From: JALYTZ01 sp036559125
GTDB lineage: Bacteria > Vulcanimicrobiota > Vulcanimicrobiia > Vulcanimicrobiales > Vulcanimicrobiaceae
Reading direction: 5' to 3'
Assembly (NCBI GenBank): GCA_036559125.1
Contig: DATBTT010000074.1
Span: 1 to 64,000 of the forward strand
DNA: 64,000 bases
The position numbers were made by a program, and so were the translations under genes. Numbering within the stretch: position 1 is the stretch's first letter; each line of letters begins with the position of its first letter. Positions 1-7,689 of this stretch are shown in pieces. The notes under the pieces were generated by a model. That model did not search any database. It had not been told where the DNA came from and saw only the letters and a program-made list of their open reading frames with translations.

Positions 1-129
1 AAGAACGGAAAATATATGTGCCCGAGTGCCGCAACCGCTGCCGGCTATCATGCGGCGGGCGCCGGCGCGAGCCACCACAAGCACGACTCGTCGATGATGA
101 CGGGCACCCCCGAACCGATGGCAACGTAG
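1..129 (+). CDS. C-terminal end of an unidentified His-rich protein (partial)
   Basis: The first reading frame is open from the window edge to a TAG at 127-129, giving about 42 residues that begin KNGKYMCPSA and continue with Ala/Gly, a HHKHD cluster and MMTGTPEPMAT. The NGKYMCPS stretch and the nearby histidines resemble the tail of a small periplasmic or metal-binding protein, but no family can be named from so little. A repeat array starts just after the stop, as it does behind other genes here. It could be a chance open frame; the composition and the position against the array favour a real gene end. Confidence 0.45.
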   Translation, partial: KNGKYMCPSAATAAGYHAAGAGASHHKHDSSMMTGTPEPMAT

Positions 130-141
130 CCCGCCCATCGA

Positions 142-315
142 CCCTTCGACAGGCTCAGGGTGACAGACGTCATGCCGAGCCTGTCGAAGTACGAACCCGT
201 CACCCCGAGCCTGTCGAAGTACGAACCCCGTCACCCCGAGCGTGTCGAAGTGCGAACCCCCGTCACCCTGAGCGTGTCGAAGTACGAACCCCGTCACCCT
301 GAGCCTGTCGAAGGG
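142..315. repeat. Array of a dispersed palindromic intergenic repeat, ~31 bp units
   Basis: An inverted copy at 142-164 (CCCTTCGACAGGCTCAGGG plus TGAC) is followed by five direct units beginning at 169, 199, 230, 262 and 293. Each unit has the core CCTGAGCCTGTCGAAG (with C/T and C/G variants) and a spacer tACGAACCCC; the last unit ends AAGGG. The first and last copies are exact reverse complements over 23 bp, so the block can fold back. It lies between convergent gene ends. Related copies occur at 12290, 24391, 28662 and 58230. Confidence 0.9.
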
Positions 316-317
316 CG

Positions 318-1106
318 CTATAGCTCGCTTCGGAGCTCGGCCATGAAGGGGCCGAAACGTGCGTTGTTCGGGTCGTTTCCTTCGAGGCCGGTATAGACGA
401 CGAGGACGTACGACGCGCCGGATTCGGTGTAAAGAATTCCGCCGTCGTGCGTCACTTCGTCCGTGTCCCCGGTTTTATGCGCGAAGCGGTCGCCCGGATA
501 GAGTCCCGCGTTCAACTTGTTGTTGAATTGTTGCGCTCCGAGCGTCTCGCGAAGGAAGTGCGCAAACGGAACGCGTTCGCGGGCGATCGATTCGAACAGG
601 CGCGCGGAGTCGCCCGCGCTGTGCACGTTGCGATGAACCCCGTCCCACGCCGGGTCGTGGATGAGCGGTTCGCTTCCTGAAAGCTTGCGGTAAAAAGCAG
701 TGTCGTTCAATCCATAACGTTGTTGAACGATCTGCGTGGCGCGCTCGCGGCCGGCGATGTCGTAGAGCATGTTCGTCGCAACGTTATCGGATATCGTGAT
801 CGCAAGCCCAATGATTTGCCGCAGCCGTGCCTTATAGCCCGGCACCATCGGCGAGGGCTTGTCGTTGGCCGTCATGTTGGCTTGCGTGACCTCGTAGGCA
901 TCGTCCAAGCGTAGATCGCCCGCCTGCACGAGCGCGAGCGTTGCAAGCGACAGCGGTACCTTTATCATGCTCGCGGGATAGAGGTAGCGATGCGGGTCGA
1001 TCTCGATGACCGGACCGTCGCTTGAGTCGAGGCGTTTTATGACCAGAGCGCGTGGCGTCAAGCCCGCGCGTTCGGCGGCGCGCAGAACTGCGTCTTGGGT
1101 CAGCAT
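318..1106 (-). CDS. Class A beta-lactamase-like serine hydrolase
   Basis: A 262-residue protein with the three motifs of the penicillin-binding/beta-lactamase fold in order: SMIK at 46-49 (nucleophile Ser46, Lys49), SDN at 106-108 and KTG at 211-213. Length and motif spacing fit the class A-like family (beta-lactamase2). I see no clear N-terminal signal peptide and no obvious ExxN catalytic glutamate of true class A enzymes, so hydrolysis of beta-lactams is not assured; a peptidoglycan-related or other hydrolase is equally possible. The stop codon lies directly against the repeat array at 142-315. The 3' neighbour upstream on the same strand is the ArsR gene, 19 bp away, so the two may be co-transcribed. 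Confidence 0.8.
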   Translation of the reverse strand: MLTQDAVLRAAERAGLTPRALVIKRLDSSDGPVIEIDPHRYLYPASMIKVPLSLATLALVQAGDLRLDDAYEVTQANMTANDKPSPMVPGYKARLRQIIGLAITISDNVATNMLYDIAGRERATQIVQQRYGLNDTAFYRKLSGSEPLIHDPAWDGVHRNVHSAGDSARLFESIARERVPFAHFLRETLGAQQFNNKLNAGLYPGDRFAHKTGDTDEVTHDGGILYTESGASYVLVVYTGLEGNDPNNARFGPFMAELRSEL

Positions 1107-1125
1107 ACGGCAGCGGAGTTCCCGC

Positions 1126-1461
1126 TCAGCGTCGCGCTGCCTTCAGCACCCCATCGAGCAATCCAGGGAATCGTTTGTCGACGAAGTCGCGACGCAACCG
1201 GACGTATTTATTGCGTCCGACATACCACGCCTCGATCAGGCCTACGGCGTGCAAGGCCTTGGCGTGATGGCTGAAGTTTTGCTTTGCCAGGTCGAGCGTC
1301 TCGAGAATGCGCGAACACATCGCAGTGGCGTCGCGGCGTTTTGCCAGCAGGAGCACCAAATCCAGACGCGTCGGATCGGCAAGAGCGGCCAGCACGTCGG
1401 CCAGCGACACGTTCTCGAGATCCGGACTCGGAAGGACCGGCGTGGTTTGCCCGGCAGCCAT
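1126..1461 (-). CDS. ArsR/SmtB-family winged-helix regulator
   Basis: A 111-residue winged-helix protein: LADPTRLDLVLLLA (helix before the HTH), LDLAKQNFSHHAKALHAVGLI (recognition region) and VGRNKYVRLRRDF (wing). This is the ArsR layout. The only cysteine (MCSRIL) is not in the classic CxC metal box, so a metal sensor is not indicated. It is divergent from a DHA2 efflux pump at 1606, and the shared intergenic region holds palindromes that could be its operators. I infer control of the pump and of itself. The start at 1461 lies very near the divergent -35 elements; a downstream start is possible. Confidence 0.85.
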   Translation of the reverse strand: MAAGQTTPVLPSPDLENVSLADVLAALADPTRLDLVLLLAKRRDATAMCSRILETLDLAKQNFSHHAKALHAVGLIEAWYVGRNKYVRLRRDFVDKRFPGLLDGVLKAARR

Positions 1462-1481
1462 TTTAATAGTAGTGCGACCCC

Positions 1482-1538
1482 TTGACAGTCAAATAATCAT
1501 TGTACTATCATATTTCGACGGTACAACGCTCGTTGTAC
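1482..1538 (+). promoter_or_regulatory. Promoter and operators between arsR and the DHA2 pump
   Basis: For the pump gene there is TTGACA at 1482-1487, an 18-bp spacer and TATCAT at 1506-1511. The -35 sits in a small perfect palindrome, TTGAC-A-GTCAA (1482-1492), which also gives an opposed TTGACT for the minus strand. A second, longer palindrome, GTACAACG-CT-CGTTGTAC (1521-1538), covers the expected start of transcription. A half-site-like TTGTAC also occurs at about 1500. The arrangement fits repression by the divergent ArsR protein; binding is inferred. Confidence 0.65.
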
Positions 1539-1605
1539 TGTATCACAAGGCCGCGCCGATAGCCATACTCGAGCGGCTGCCTCCCTCGCTTCAAGGAAGT
1601 ACCCG

Positions 1606-3192
1606 ATGTCTGAAGTCGTTGAATACGGCTGGCGACGCATTGCCGTCGCCGGCGCGGCGATGCTTGCCGCCCTCTTGCAACTTGCCGACACGACCATCGT
1701 GAACGTGTCGCTGCCTACGATCGACGGCAGTTTGGGAGCGTCCGCGGACGAAGGCACCTGGTTCATCACGGCTTACATCGTCGCGGCCGTCGTGGTCATA
1801 CCGCTGGCTCCGTGGCTCCAGACGCGCTTGGGCCGACGGCGCTACTTCGTCATTGCCGTAGCGGGTTTTACCGCCATGTCGCTGTTGTGCGGTTTCGCGA
1901 CGGACGTGGGAACCGAGATCGTGTTCCGGCTCTTGCAGGGCCTGTTTGGCGGCGGCATCATGCTGTTGTCGCAGCAGATCATGCGCGATACGTTTCCGGC
2001 GGCGCAACTCGCATTGAGCCAGTCGCTCTTCGCGCTCGCGATCGTCGTCGGGCCGACCATCGGTCCGACGCTGGGCGGAGTGCTTACCGACAACCTCTCG
2101 TGGCGTTGGGTGTTTTTTATCAACGTGCTGCCGGGGCTGCTTGCCGCGGCGCTCGCGTGGACCTATTTACGCGATGCCGAGGCTCCTAAACCAGTGCGCG
2201 CGGACGGCCCCGGTATCGTGTTGCTCGCCGCCGGACTCGCATCGATGGTCTACGTGCTCGAACAGGGTGAGCGCGCCGGTTGGTTCGACGACTCCACCAT
2301 CGTCACGCTAATCCTCGTCGCGCTCGCTTCGCTCGGCGCATTCGTGTGGTGGGAGTTGCGCGGGACTGCGACCCCTGCGGTGGCGTTGCGTGTGTTTCGG
2401 GAGCGGGCGGTCTGGGCCACGTCGGCGATCAATTTCTTGCAAGCTCTTTCGGTTTTCGGTCTCTTCGTCGTGCAACCGCTCTTCACCCAATCCGTTCTCG
2501 CATTCACGACGACGCTCGGCGGCGAATTCATGATGGTTCGAGCTGCCACAATGGTGGTTATGTTTCCGGCAACGCAGTGGCTGGTATCGCGGCCACGTTT
2601 GGACTTGCGCGCGATAGCGGCACTGGGTATCGTCGTTTTCGCAATCGCAACCTGGTGGCAGTCGGCGCAGATGACGGCGATTGCGGATTTCGGCACGTTC
2701 GTCTCGACGCAGATTCTCGGAGGCGTCGGAATGTCGCTGATCTACGTCCCGCTCAACGTGACGCTGCTGCGCACGGTTTCGCCGTCCATCATGCCCGCGG
2801 CAATCGCGTTGACTCGGCTCGCACAGCAAATAGGCGCGTCGGCCGGCGCCGCCGTCATCATCGCTTATGCCGATCGCGCTTCTGCGAACCACGCCGCGGC
2901 GCTTCAGGCCGCCGTCACCTGGTCTCGTCCCGCAATTCATAATTTCGTCGCGGTTCACGGGCCATTATCGCTCGGAGCACTCGGCCAGATCGTGCAGCGC
3001 CAGGCGACCGTCCTCGGCCTGGCGGACGCCTCACGGCTTTTGGCGGTGGCAACTCTCCTCTGCGTCCCGCTCGTTTTTCTACTGAAGAAACCGGCGCCCG
3101 CGCCGACAGGCCCCCGCCTGGTCGCGTTGCCCGGCTACCGGCCGCTCCCAATGGCGGGCGGCGGGTCCCGAGAGCGCGCCAAGGTGGCGTAA
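1606..3192 (+). CDS. DHA2-family (EmrB/QacA-like) MFS efflux transporter
   Basis: A 528-residue inner-membrane protein with about 14 hydrophobic segments, the length and topology of the DHA2 drug:H+ antiporters. Motif D1-like LADTTIVNVSLPTI lies in TM1, RLGRRRYF is the cytoplasmic loop (motif A), and GPTIGPTLGGVL is motif C of exporters. The start is supported by AAGGAAGT 8 bp upstream. Its N-terminus (VVEYGWRR) closely matches the second pump at 6137 (VIEYGWRR), so the two are paralogues. There is no adaptor or TolC beside this copy, so it may act alone or borrow the partners of the next operon. Probably controlled by the divergent ArsR. Confidence 0.9.
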   Translation: MSEVVEYGWRRIAVAGAAMLAALLQLADTTIVNVSLPTIDGSLGASADEGTWFITAYIVAAVVVIPLAPWLQTRLGRRRYFVIAVAGFTAMSLLCGFATDVGTEIVFRLLQGLFGGGIMLLSQQIMRDTFPAAQLALSQSLFALAIVVGPTIGPTLGGVLTDNLSWRWVFFINVLPGLLAAALAWTYLRDAEAPKPVRADGPGIVLLAAGLASMVYVLEQGERAGWFDDSTIVTLILVALASLGAFVWWELRGTATPAVALRVFRERAVWATSAINFLQALSVFGLFVVQPLFTQSVLAFTTTLGGEFMMVRAATMVVMFPATQWLVSRPRLDLRAIAALGIVVFAIATWWQSAQMTAIADFGTFVSTQILGGVGMSLIYVPLNVTLLRTVSPSIMPAAIALTRLAQQIGASAGAAVIIAYADRASANHAAALQAAVTWSRPAIHNFVAVHGPLSLGALGQIVQRQATVLGLADASRLLAVATLLCVPLVFLLKKPAPAPTGPRLVALPGYRPLPMAGGGSRERAKVA

Positions 3193-3200
3193 AATCTCAC

Positions 3201-3267
3201 ATGCATGTAAGTACTTGCATCTATCCCATTGGTATGCTACTATCCGCGTGCAAGTACATACTTGCAC
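3201..3267 (+). promoter_or_regulatory. Twin palindromic operators around the efflux operon promoter
   Basis: Operator 1 at 3201-3220 reads ATGCATGTA-AG-TACTTGCAT (one mismatch between arms); operator 2 at 3248-3267 reads GTGCAAGTA-CA-TACTTGCAC (perfect). Both share the core TGCAAGTA-n2-TACTTGCA. Between them lies a promoter: TTGCAT at 3215-3220, 17 bp, TACTAT at 3238-3243. Operator 1 overlaps the -35 and operator 2 covers the start of transcription; centres are 47 bp apart. The 20-bp dyads fit a dimeric TetR-type repressor, and the operon they precede encodes one (4240). The link is inferred. Confidence 0.75.
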
Positions 3268-3290
3268 GACAAAACGAGCACAAAAGGACC

Positions 3291-3587
3291 ATGAATAGTT
3301 CAATTTTTACCTACACGGACTCCCAAGAAACGTCGGTTGAAGCGCTTCAAGAGCGGCTCCTGACGGCATTGGAAGCGGGCGAGCCGCGTCTAACCTTGGA
3401 TATCGACGGTCTCCCGTCACTCGATGTCGGCGCGATTCGTGGCCTCATTACGCTGCTGCGCCGCGTGCGTGACGCCGGCGGCGAACTGATGCTGCGCGTG
3501 ACGCGCGACGATCTCAAGCGCACGCTGGGCGTTACGGCTCTCGATCGCGTCTTTACGATCGCGAGCCCCGCGGGGGTGGCGGCATGA
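3291..3587 (+). CDS. STAS-domain protein (anti-sigma antagonist-like), first gene of efflux operon
   Basis: A 98-residue single STAS domain: FTYTDSQETSVEALQERLLTAL, then LTLDIDGLPSLDVGAIRGLITLLRRVR and GELMLRVTRDDLKRTLGVTALDRVFTI. The layout matches SpoIIAA/RsbV-like proteins and MlaB. The usual phospho-acceptor stretch D-S-S/T-G is DVGA here, so it looks non-phosphorylatable. Start chosen at 3291 because AAAGGA lies just upstream; a start at 3201 would place coding sequence over the operators and promoter. It overlaps the next gene by 4 bp (ATGA). A STAS protein heading a drug-efflux operon is unusual; it may adjust a sigma or anti-sigma factor, or work with the secreted LolA-like partner as MlaB does in lipid transport. 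Function unknown. Confidence 0.75.
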   Translation: MNSSIFTYTDSQETSVEALQERLLTALEAGEPRLTLDIDGLPSLDVGAIRGLITLLRRVRDAGGELMLRVTRDDLKRTLGVTALDRVFTIASPAGVAA

Positions 3588-4240
3588 TTCGCCGAATCGC
3601 GGTCGCGCTTTTTGCCGGGCTGCTCTCGTTCGGGGCGGCTCCGTCCGGTGCGCAGGCAGCGCCTCCGGAGGCGCACGCAGTCATCCAAAAGATGCTAGCG
3701 TCCAATCCGTCGCTGCGCTCTTTCCAAGCTCGCGTCCACGTGGACGTGCGGATGTTGAATTTCCCCTTCCTCTCGCCCAAGCTCGACGGAACGTCCTACT
3801 TCAAGCGTCCGAACAACTACGAGGTGGTTTTCGATCGGGTCCCGAGCTATGCGAAGGGCTTCCAGAAGTTGTTCGCAGCTATTGGCGACCCCGCATCGTG
3901 GGAAAAGGATCAGAATCTTGCCGTCGACGGGCGCCAGAGCCTCAACGGCCGCCCGGCCATTACGCTGCGGATGACGAAAAAGGTGCATAGCGATCAACTC
4001 GACTACACCGTCGCCTACGTCGATCCGTCAACCTATCAGGTACTGCAGATGGAATGGCACTACACCAACGGCGGCCTGATAACGATGACGCAGACTTTTA
4101 AGGGCGAAGGGCCATACACTGTCATCGCCTCGCAACATGCGGAAATCCACATCCCGCACGTTCGCGCCGTTGCCGATGCCAGCTACGCTCAATATCGCAC
4201 CAACGTCGCGGTCGACGACGCCGTCTTCGCGAGGAAATAA
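3584..4240 (+). CDS. Secreted LolA/LppX-like lipid-handling protein
   Basis: A 218-residue protein with a signal peptide (RR, then a hydrophobic stretch, probable cleavage after AQA near residue 25). The body (VIQKMLASNPSLRSFQARVHVDVRM, FKRPNNYEVVFDRVP, NGRPAITLRMTKK, VAYVDPSTYQVLQMEWHY) has the pattern of outer-membrane lipoprotein carrier (LolA)-like or DUF2092-type proteins, which form a half-barrel that holds lipid. This is by pattern only. It overlaps the STAS gene by 4 bp (ATGA) and the tetR gene by 1 bp (TAATG), so the three are translationally coupled. A periplasmic role linked to the efflux system or outer membrane is likely. Confidence 0.6.
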   Translation: MIRRIAVALFAGLLSFGAAPSGAQAAPPEAHAVIQKMLASNPSLRSFQARVHVDVRMLNFPFLSPKLDGTSYFKRPNNYEVVFDRVPSYAKGFQKLFAAIGDPASWEKDQNLAVDGRQSLNGRPAITLRMTKKVHSDQLDYTVAYVDPSTYQVLQMEWHYTNGGLITMTQTFKGEGPYTVIASQHAEIHIPHVRAVADASYAQYRTNVAVDDAVFARK

Positions 4241-4860
4241 TGCTGGAAGCCGAACGCCCCACCAAAGCGGACGCGACGCGCTCGGCGTCGCCCGAGGAGA
4301 CGCGCTTGCGCATCCTCGGGGCTACGCGCGAACTCTTTTCCAAGAAGGGGCGGCGGGGTACGACGACTCGAGAGATCGCCGAACGCGCGGGCGTCAACGA
4401 AGCGACGCTCTTCCGGCACTTCGGAAATAAAGATGCCTTGATCATGGCTTGCACGCAACACTTTTGCGGTGCGGTCGAGTTACAGGGCCTGGTTAGCGAT
4501 CTCTCCGGCGACCTGGAAGAAGACCTGCGCGAGATCGGCCGGGCGCTGCTCGGAAGGATCGAAAACGTGCGCGACCTCATCATTATGTCGCTCTCGGAAG
4601 AAGATGATGAGTTCGGAGTCGCGGATCAGGCGTGGCGCGCGCCCTACGCGATCCACCAAGTGATCGTCGAATATATGGCGCGGCGCGTGCAGACGGGTGA
4701 GCTGCGCGGTGATCCGATTTGGCTGGCCCGGTTTTTCATGGCGATGTTCTTCGCGCGCGTGATCGGACGCAAGAAGTTTCGCGAGGCGACTCCGATGGAT
4801 CCGGACGATCAAACCGCATTTCAAGTCAACGTTTTTTTAAATGGTGTAAGGAGCAAGTGA
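4240..4860 (+). CDS. TetR-family repressor of the efflux operon
   Basis: A 206-residue TetR-type regulator. The DNA-binding part is residues 18-66: RLRILGATRELFSKKGRRGTTTREIAERAGVNEATLFRHFGNKDAL, the classic TetR helix-turn-helix. The remainder is the divergent helical ligand-binding domain. It starts in a TAATG overlap with the gene before and ends in a TGATG overlap with emrA. Because it is inside the operon that begins at 3291, autoregulation through the twin palindromes at 3201-3267 is the simple reading. The inducer is unknown but likely a pump substrate. Confidence 0.92.
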   Translation: MLEAERPTKADATRSASPEETRLRILGATRELFSKKGRRGTTTREIAERAGVNEATLFRHFGNKDALIMACTQHFCGAVELQGLVSDLSGDLEEDLREIGRALLGRIENVRDLIIMSLSEEDDEFGVADQAWRAPYAIHQVIVEYMARRVQTGELRGDPIWLARFFMAMFFARVIGRKKFREATPMDPDDQTAFQVNVFLNGVRSK

Positions 4861-6128
4861 TGGATTCGCGCGAGGCAGAAAAGCAGACGACCTCGGCGCC
4901 GCATTCCAACGGCGTCGGTCGCGAAGCACACGTGCCGGACGAACCGGCGGCGAAGCGGTCCAGCCCGGTAAAGCGCACGATCGGTACGATCGTAGCGGCT
5001 ATTGCGATCGTCGCATTGTTGATTTTCGGCATCAAATACTTCACCTACGCGCGGGCTCATCAGTCGACCGACGACGCGCGCGTCGATGCCAACACCGTTG
5101 ACGTTACGAGCAAGATCGGCGAGCGCGTCGACAAGATTTTAGTCGATACCAATCAGCACGTGCGCAAGGGTCAACTCTTGCTCGCGCTCGACAGCGTCGA
5201 CGAACAGGCGAAGGTCCGACAGGCGCAGGCAAACCTGCAGGTAGCGCTCGAGACGCAACAGGCGGGCGTGCAACAAGGCTCCGGCGGCATCGCGCAGGCG
5301 CGCGCGGAAATAAGCAACGCGCAAGCGCAGATTCCGCTGTCGCAGGCCGGCGTCGATGCATCCGTGGCGCAAGTACGAGCGGCCCAGGCACAATTGCCCG
5401 CCGCGCAGGCCGCGCTTTCGCGCGCGCAAGCGGACCTGCGGCGCACGCAGTCGCTCGTCTCGACCGGCGATCTGCCTGCGCAACAACTCGATGCGGCGCG
5501 TTCGGCCGAAGCCGCGGCCGCGTCGCAGTATCGCGCCGCCCTCGACAACATCAACGTCGCGCAAGCCAATCTCAACGCCTCGCAGCAGAAAGTCTCGGCA
5601 TCGGTTGCCGGCGTGGGCGCGGCGCAGGGCGGCCTGCAGACCGCTCAAGGAAAACTGACGCAGGCGCAAGGCCCCGCGCAGATCGCGGCTCAACGCGCGG
5701 CCCTGGACATCGCGAAGCAGAATCTCAAATACACGAAGATCTACGCACCGATCGACGGGTCCATCGGGCAGAAAAACGTCGAAGTCGGACAGACCGTGCA
5801 ACCCGGCATGTCGCTGTTGACGGAGATCCCCAACGCAGTCTTCGTAATCGCGAACTTCAAAGAGACGCAAGTCGGCGACATGCGCCCCGGCCAAACCGTC
5901 GACGTCAAGGTCGACGCGTATAAGGGTCAGACGTTCCAAGGCGTCGTGCAGTCGATCAATCCCGCCTCGCAGGGCACCTACGCGCTGGTTCCGGCGCAGA
6001 ACTCGACCGGCAACTTCGTCAAAGTGACGCAGCGCATACCGGTCAAGATCGAGTTTAAGAATGTCGACTTTACCCGGTATCCGATGCGACCGGGTATGTC
6101 GGTAGAAGCCGCGGTCAAGGTCCGTTAA
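4860..6128 (+). CDS. emrA: EmrA/HlyD-family membrane fusion protein
   Basis: A 422-residue periplasmic adaptor. A charged cytoplasmic N-terminus is followed by one transmembrane segment (about 40-60), then a biotinyl-lipoyl half (STDDARVDANTVDVTSKIGERV), a long Ala/Gln-rich coiled-coil hairpin (residues ~115-290, many AQA repeats), and the second lipoyl half with KYTKIYAPIDGSIGQ. This is the EmrA form that pairs with 14-TM MFS pumps. The start at 4860 is preferred: GGAG lies just upstream and ATG overlaps the tetR stop. It would bridge the pump at 6137 and the TolC-type channel at 7690. Confidence 0.93.
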   Translation: MDSREAEKQTTSAPHSNGVGREAHVPDEPAAKRSSPVKRTIGTIVAAIAIVALLIFGIKYFTYARAHQSTDDARVDANTVDVTSKIGERVDKILVDTNQHVRKGQLLLALDSVDEQAKVRQAQANLQVALETQQAGVQQGSGGIAQARAEISNAQAQIPLSQAGVDASVAQVRAAQAQLPAAQAALSRAQADLRRTQSLVSTGDLPAQQLDAARSAEAAAASQYRAALDNINVAQANLNASQQKVSASVAGVGAAQGGLQTAQGKLTQAQGPAQIAAQRAALDIAKQNLKYTKIYAPIDGSIGQKNVEVGQTVQPGMSLLTEIPNAVFVIANFKETQVGDMRPGQTVDVKVDAYKGQTFQGVVQSINPASQGTYALVPAQNSTGNFVKVTQRIPVKIEFKNVDFTRYPMRPGMSVEAAVKVR

Positions 6129-6136
6129 GGCCGGCC

Positions 6137-7681
6137 GTGACAGCCTACGACAGCGTCATCGAATACGGTTGGCGGCGCACCGTCGTGACCCTTGCGGTCA
6201 TCACGGCCACGATGCTCGAGGTCGTCGACACGACGATCGTCAACGTCGCGTTGCCGAACATCCAGGGGAACTTCGGCGTATCGGTCGACCGGGGTGCTTG
6301 GATCGTTACCGGCTACATCATCGCGAACGTCGTCATCATCCCCATCACCCCTTGGCTGCAAGCGCGCTTCGGGCGGCGCGCGTATTACCTGACATCGATC
6401 GTCATCTTTACGCTGGCTTCGACGATGTGCGGACTTGCCGGAAGCTTCGGCGCATTGGTGTTTTGGAGGATCGTACAAGGCGTCGGCGGTGGCGGATTGA
6501 TCTCAACGTCCCAGGCGATCCTGCGCGAGACCTACCCGCTCCCGGAACAAGGCAAAGCTCAAGGAATATTCTCGCTTGGCGTGATCGTCGGGCCGACGCT
6601 CGGGCCGTTGCTTGGCGGCATCATTACCGACAATCTGTCGTGGCGCTGGACGTTCTTCATCAACATTCCAATCGCAATCGTCGCAGCCGTCGCCGTATAC
6701 TTCGTGTTGCGCAACCCAGCGGCCGCGCAAAAAAATAAAAAATTGGATTGGGTGGGACTCGGATTGCTTGCGACCGGCCTGGGCTCGTTGCAATACGTTC
6801 TGGACCAAGGCCAGCAGTACGATTGGTTCGCCGATCCGAACATCCGCATCTTTGCGGCGCTGGCGCTCGCGGGATTGGTCTCGTTTGTCGTGTGGACGCT
6901 GCGCTCGAAGATTCCGGTCGTCGATCTCCACGTGCTTCGGCATCGGGCAGTGGTCGCGGGGAGCCTGCTGGGAGCGGTTCTGGGCGCGAGCCTGTATGGA
7001 TCGGTCCTCATCCTGCCGCAGTACGTGCAAAACTCGCTCGGTTTTACGGCGACGATGTCAGGCGAGACGATATTGCTGCGCGCACTTGCGATCGCGTTGC
7101 TTACTCCGGTGACCGCCATCATCGCCGGCCGCGGCAAAGTCGATATTCGCTGGATGATTTTCATCGGATTCGTCTTGCTCGGTATTTCCAATTGGATGTT
7201 GGCGCAGGTGACTACCACCACCGCCGGCTTCTGGACATTTTTCGCGTCGCTGGTCATCAGCGGTCTGGGACTCTCGCAAATCTTCGTACCGCTCTCGATG
7301 GCCGTGCTCAACGCGGTCCCCGCGCGTGAAGTAGCCGCGGCGTCGGCATTCTTCAATCTCGCGCGTCAAGTCGGCGGTAGTATCGCTACGGCGGTGTTGG
7401 TGACGGTGCTGGTGCGCGGCGTCACGCAGCATCAAGACGCGCTTTCGAGCGGCGTAACCTTGCACGCGCAATCGGTATTCGGATACCTACAGGCCAACGG
7501 CGGGGAACATTCGTTGCGGGCACTACGCGATCTCGCAGGCATGGTAGCCCAACAGGCGCTCGTGCTTTCGTACGCCGACACGTCGCGGCTGGTGGCAGTC
7601 ATCACTATCGTATTGGCACCACTGGTCGTCCTGATGCGTCGCCCCCGTAGCGGCACTAGCCCAATGACGGCTGATAAATAG
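6137..7681 (+). CDS. emrB: EmrB-like DHA2 MFS efflux pump
   Basis: A 514-residue 14-TM transporter with VVDTTIVNVALPNI in TM1, RFGRRAYY as motif A, and GPTLGPLLGGII as motif C. It is the pump of the tripartite system: adaptor 8 bp upstream, outer-membrane channel 8 bp downstream. The start is GTG with AAGG nearby. It is a clear paralogue of the pump at 1606. Substrates cannot be predicted, but DHA2 systems of this sort export hydrophobic toxicants, phenolics or siderophores. Confidence 0.93.
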   Translation: MTAYDSVIEYGWRRTVVTLAVITATMLEVVDTTIVNVALPNIQGNFGVSVDRGAWIVTGYIIANVVIIPITPWLQARFGRRAYYLTSIVIFTLASTMCGLAGSFGALVFWRIVQGVGGGGLISTSQAILRETYPLPEQGKAQGIFSLGVIVGPTLGPLLGGIITDNLSWRWTFFINIPIAIVAAVAVYFVLRNPAAAQKNKKLDWVGLGLLATGLGSLQYVLDQGQQYDWFADPNIRIFAALALAGLVSFVVWTLRSKIPVVDLHVLRHRAVVAGSLLGAVLGASLYGSVLILPQYVQNSLGFTATMSGETILLRALAIALLTPVTAIIAGRGKVDIRWMIFIGFVLLGISNWMLAQVTTTTAGFWTFFASLVISGLGLSQIFVPLSMAVLNAVPAREVAAASAFFNLARQVGGSIATAVLVTVLVRGVTQHQDALSSGVTLHAQSVFGYLQANGGEHSLRALRDLAGMVAQQALVLSYADTSRLVAVITIVLAPLVVLMRRPRSGTSPMTADK

Positions 7682-7689
7682 GAGTGATC

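Noticed and set aside
142..315. Possible CRISPR array
   Set aside because: Units are near-identical along their whole length with no unique spacers, and the core is found dispersed elsewhere; no cas genes are present.
4719..4859. Longer start for the EmrA gene at 4719
   Set aside because: It would run 140 bp into tetR; the ATG at 4860 has a ribosome site and the usual TGATG overlap.
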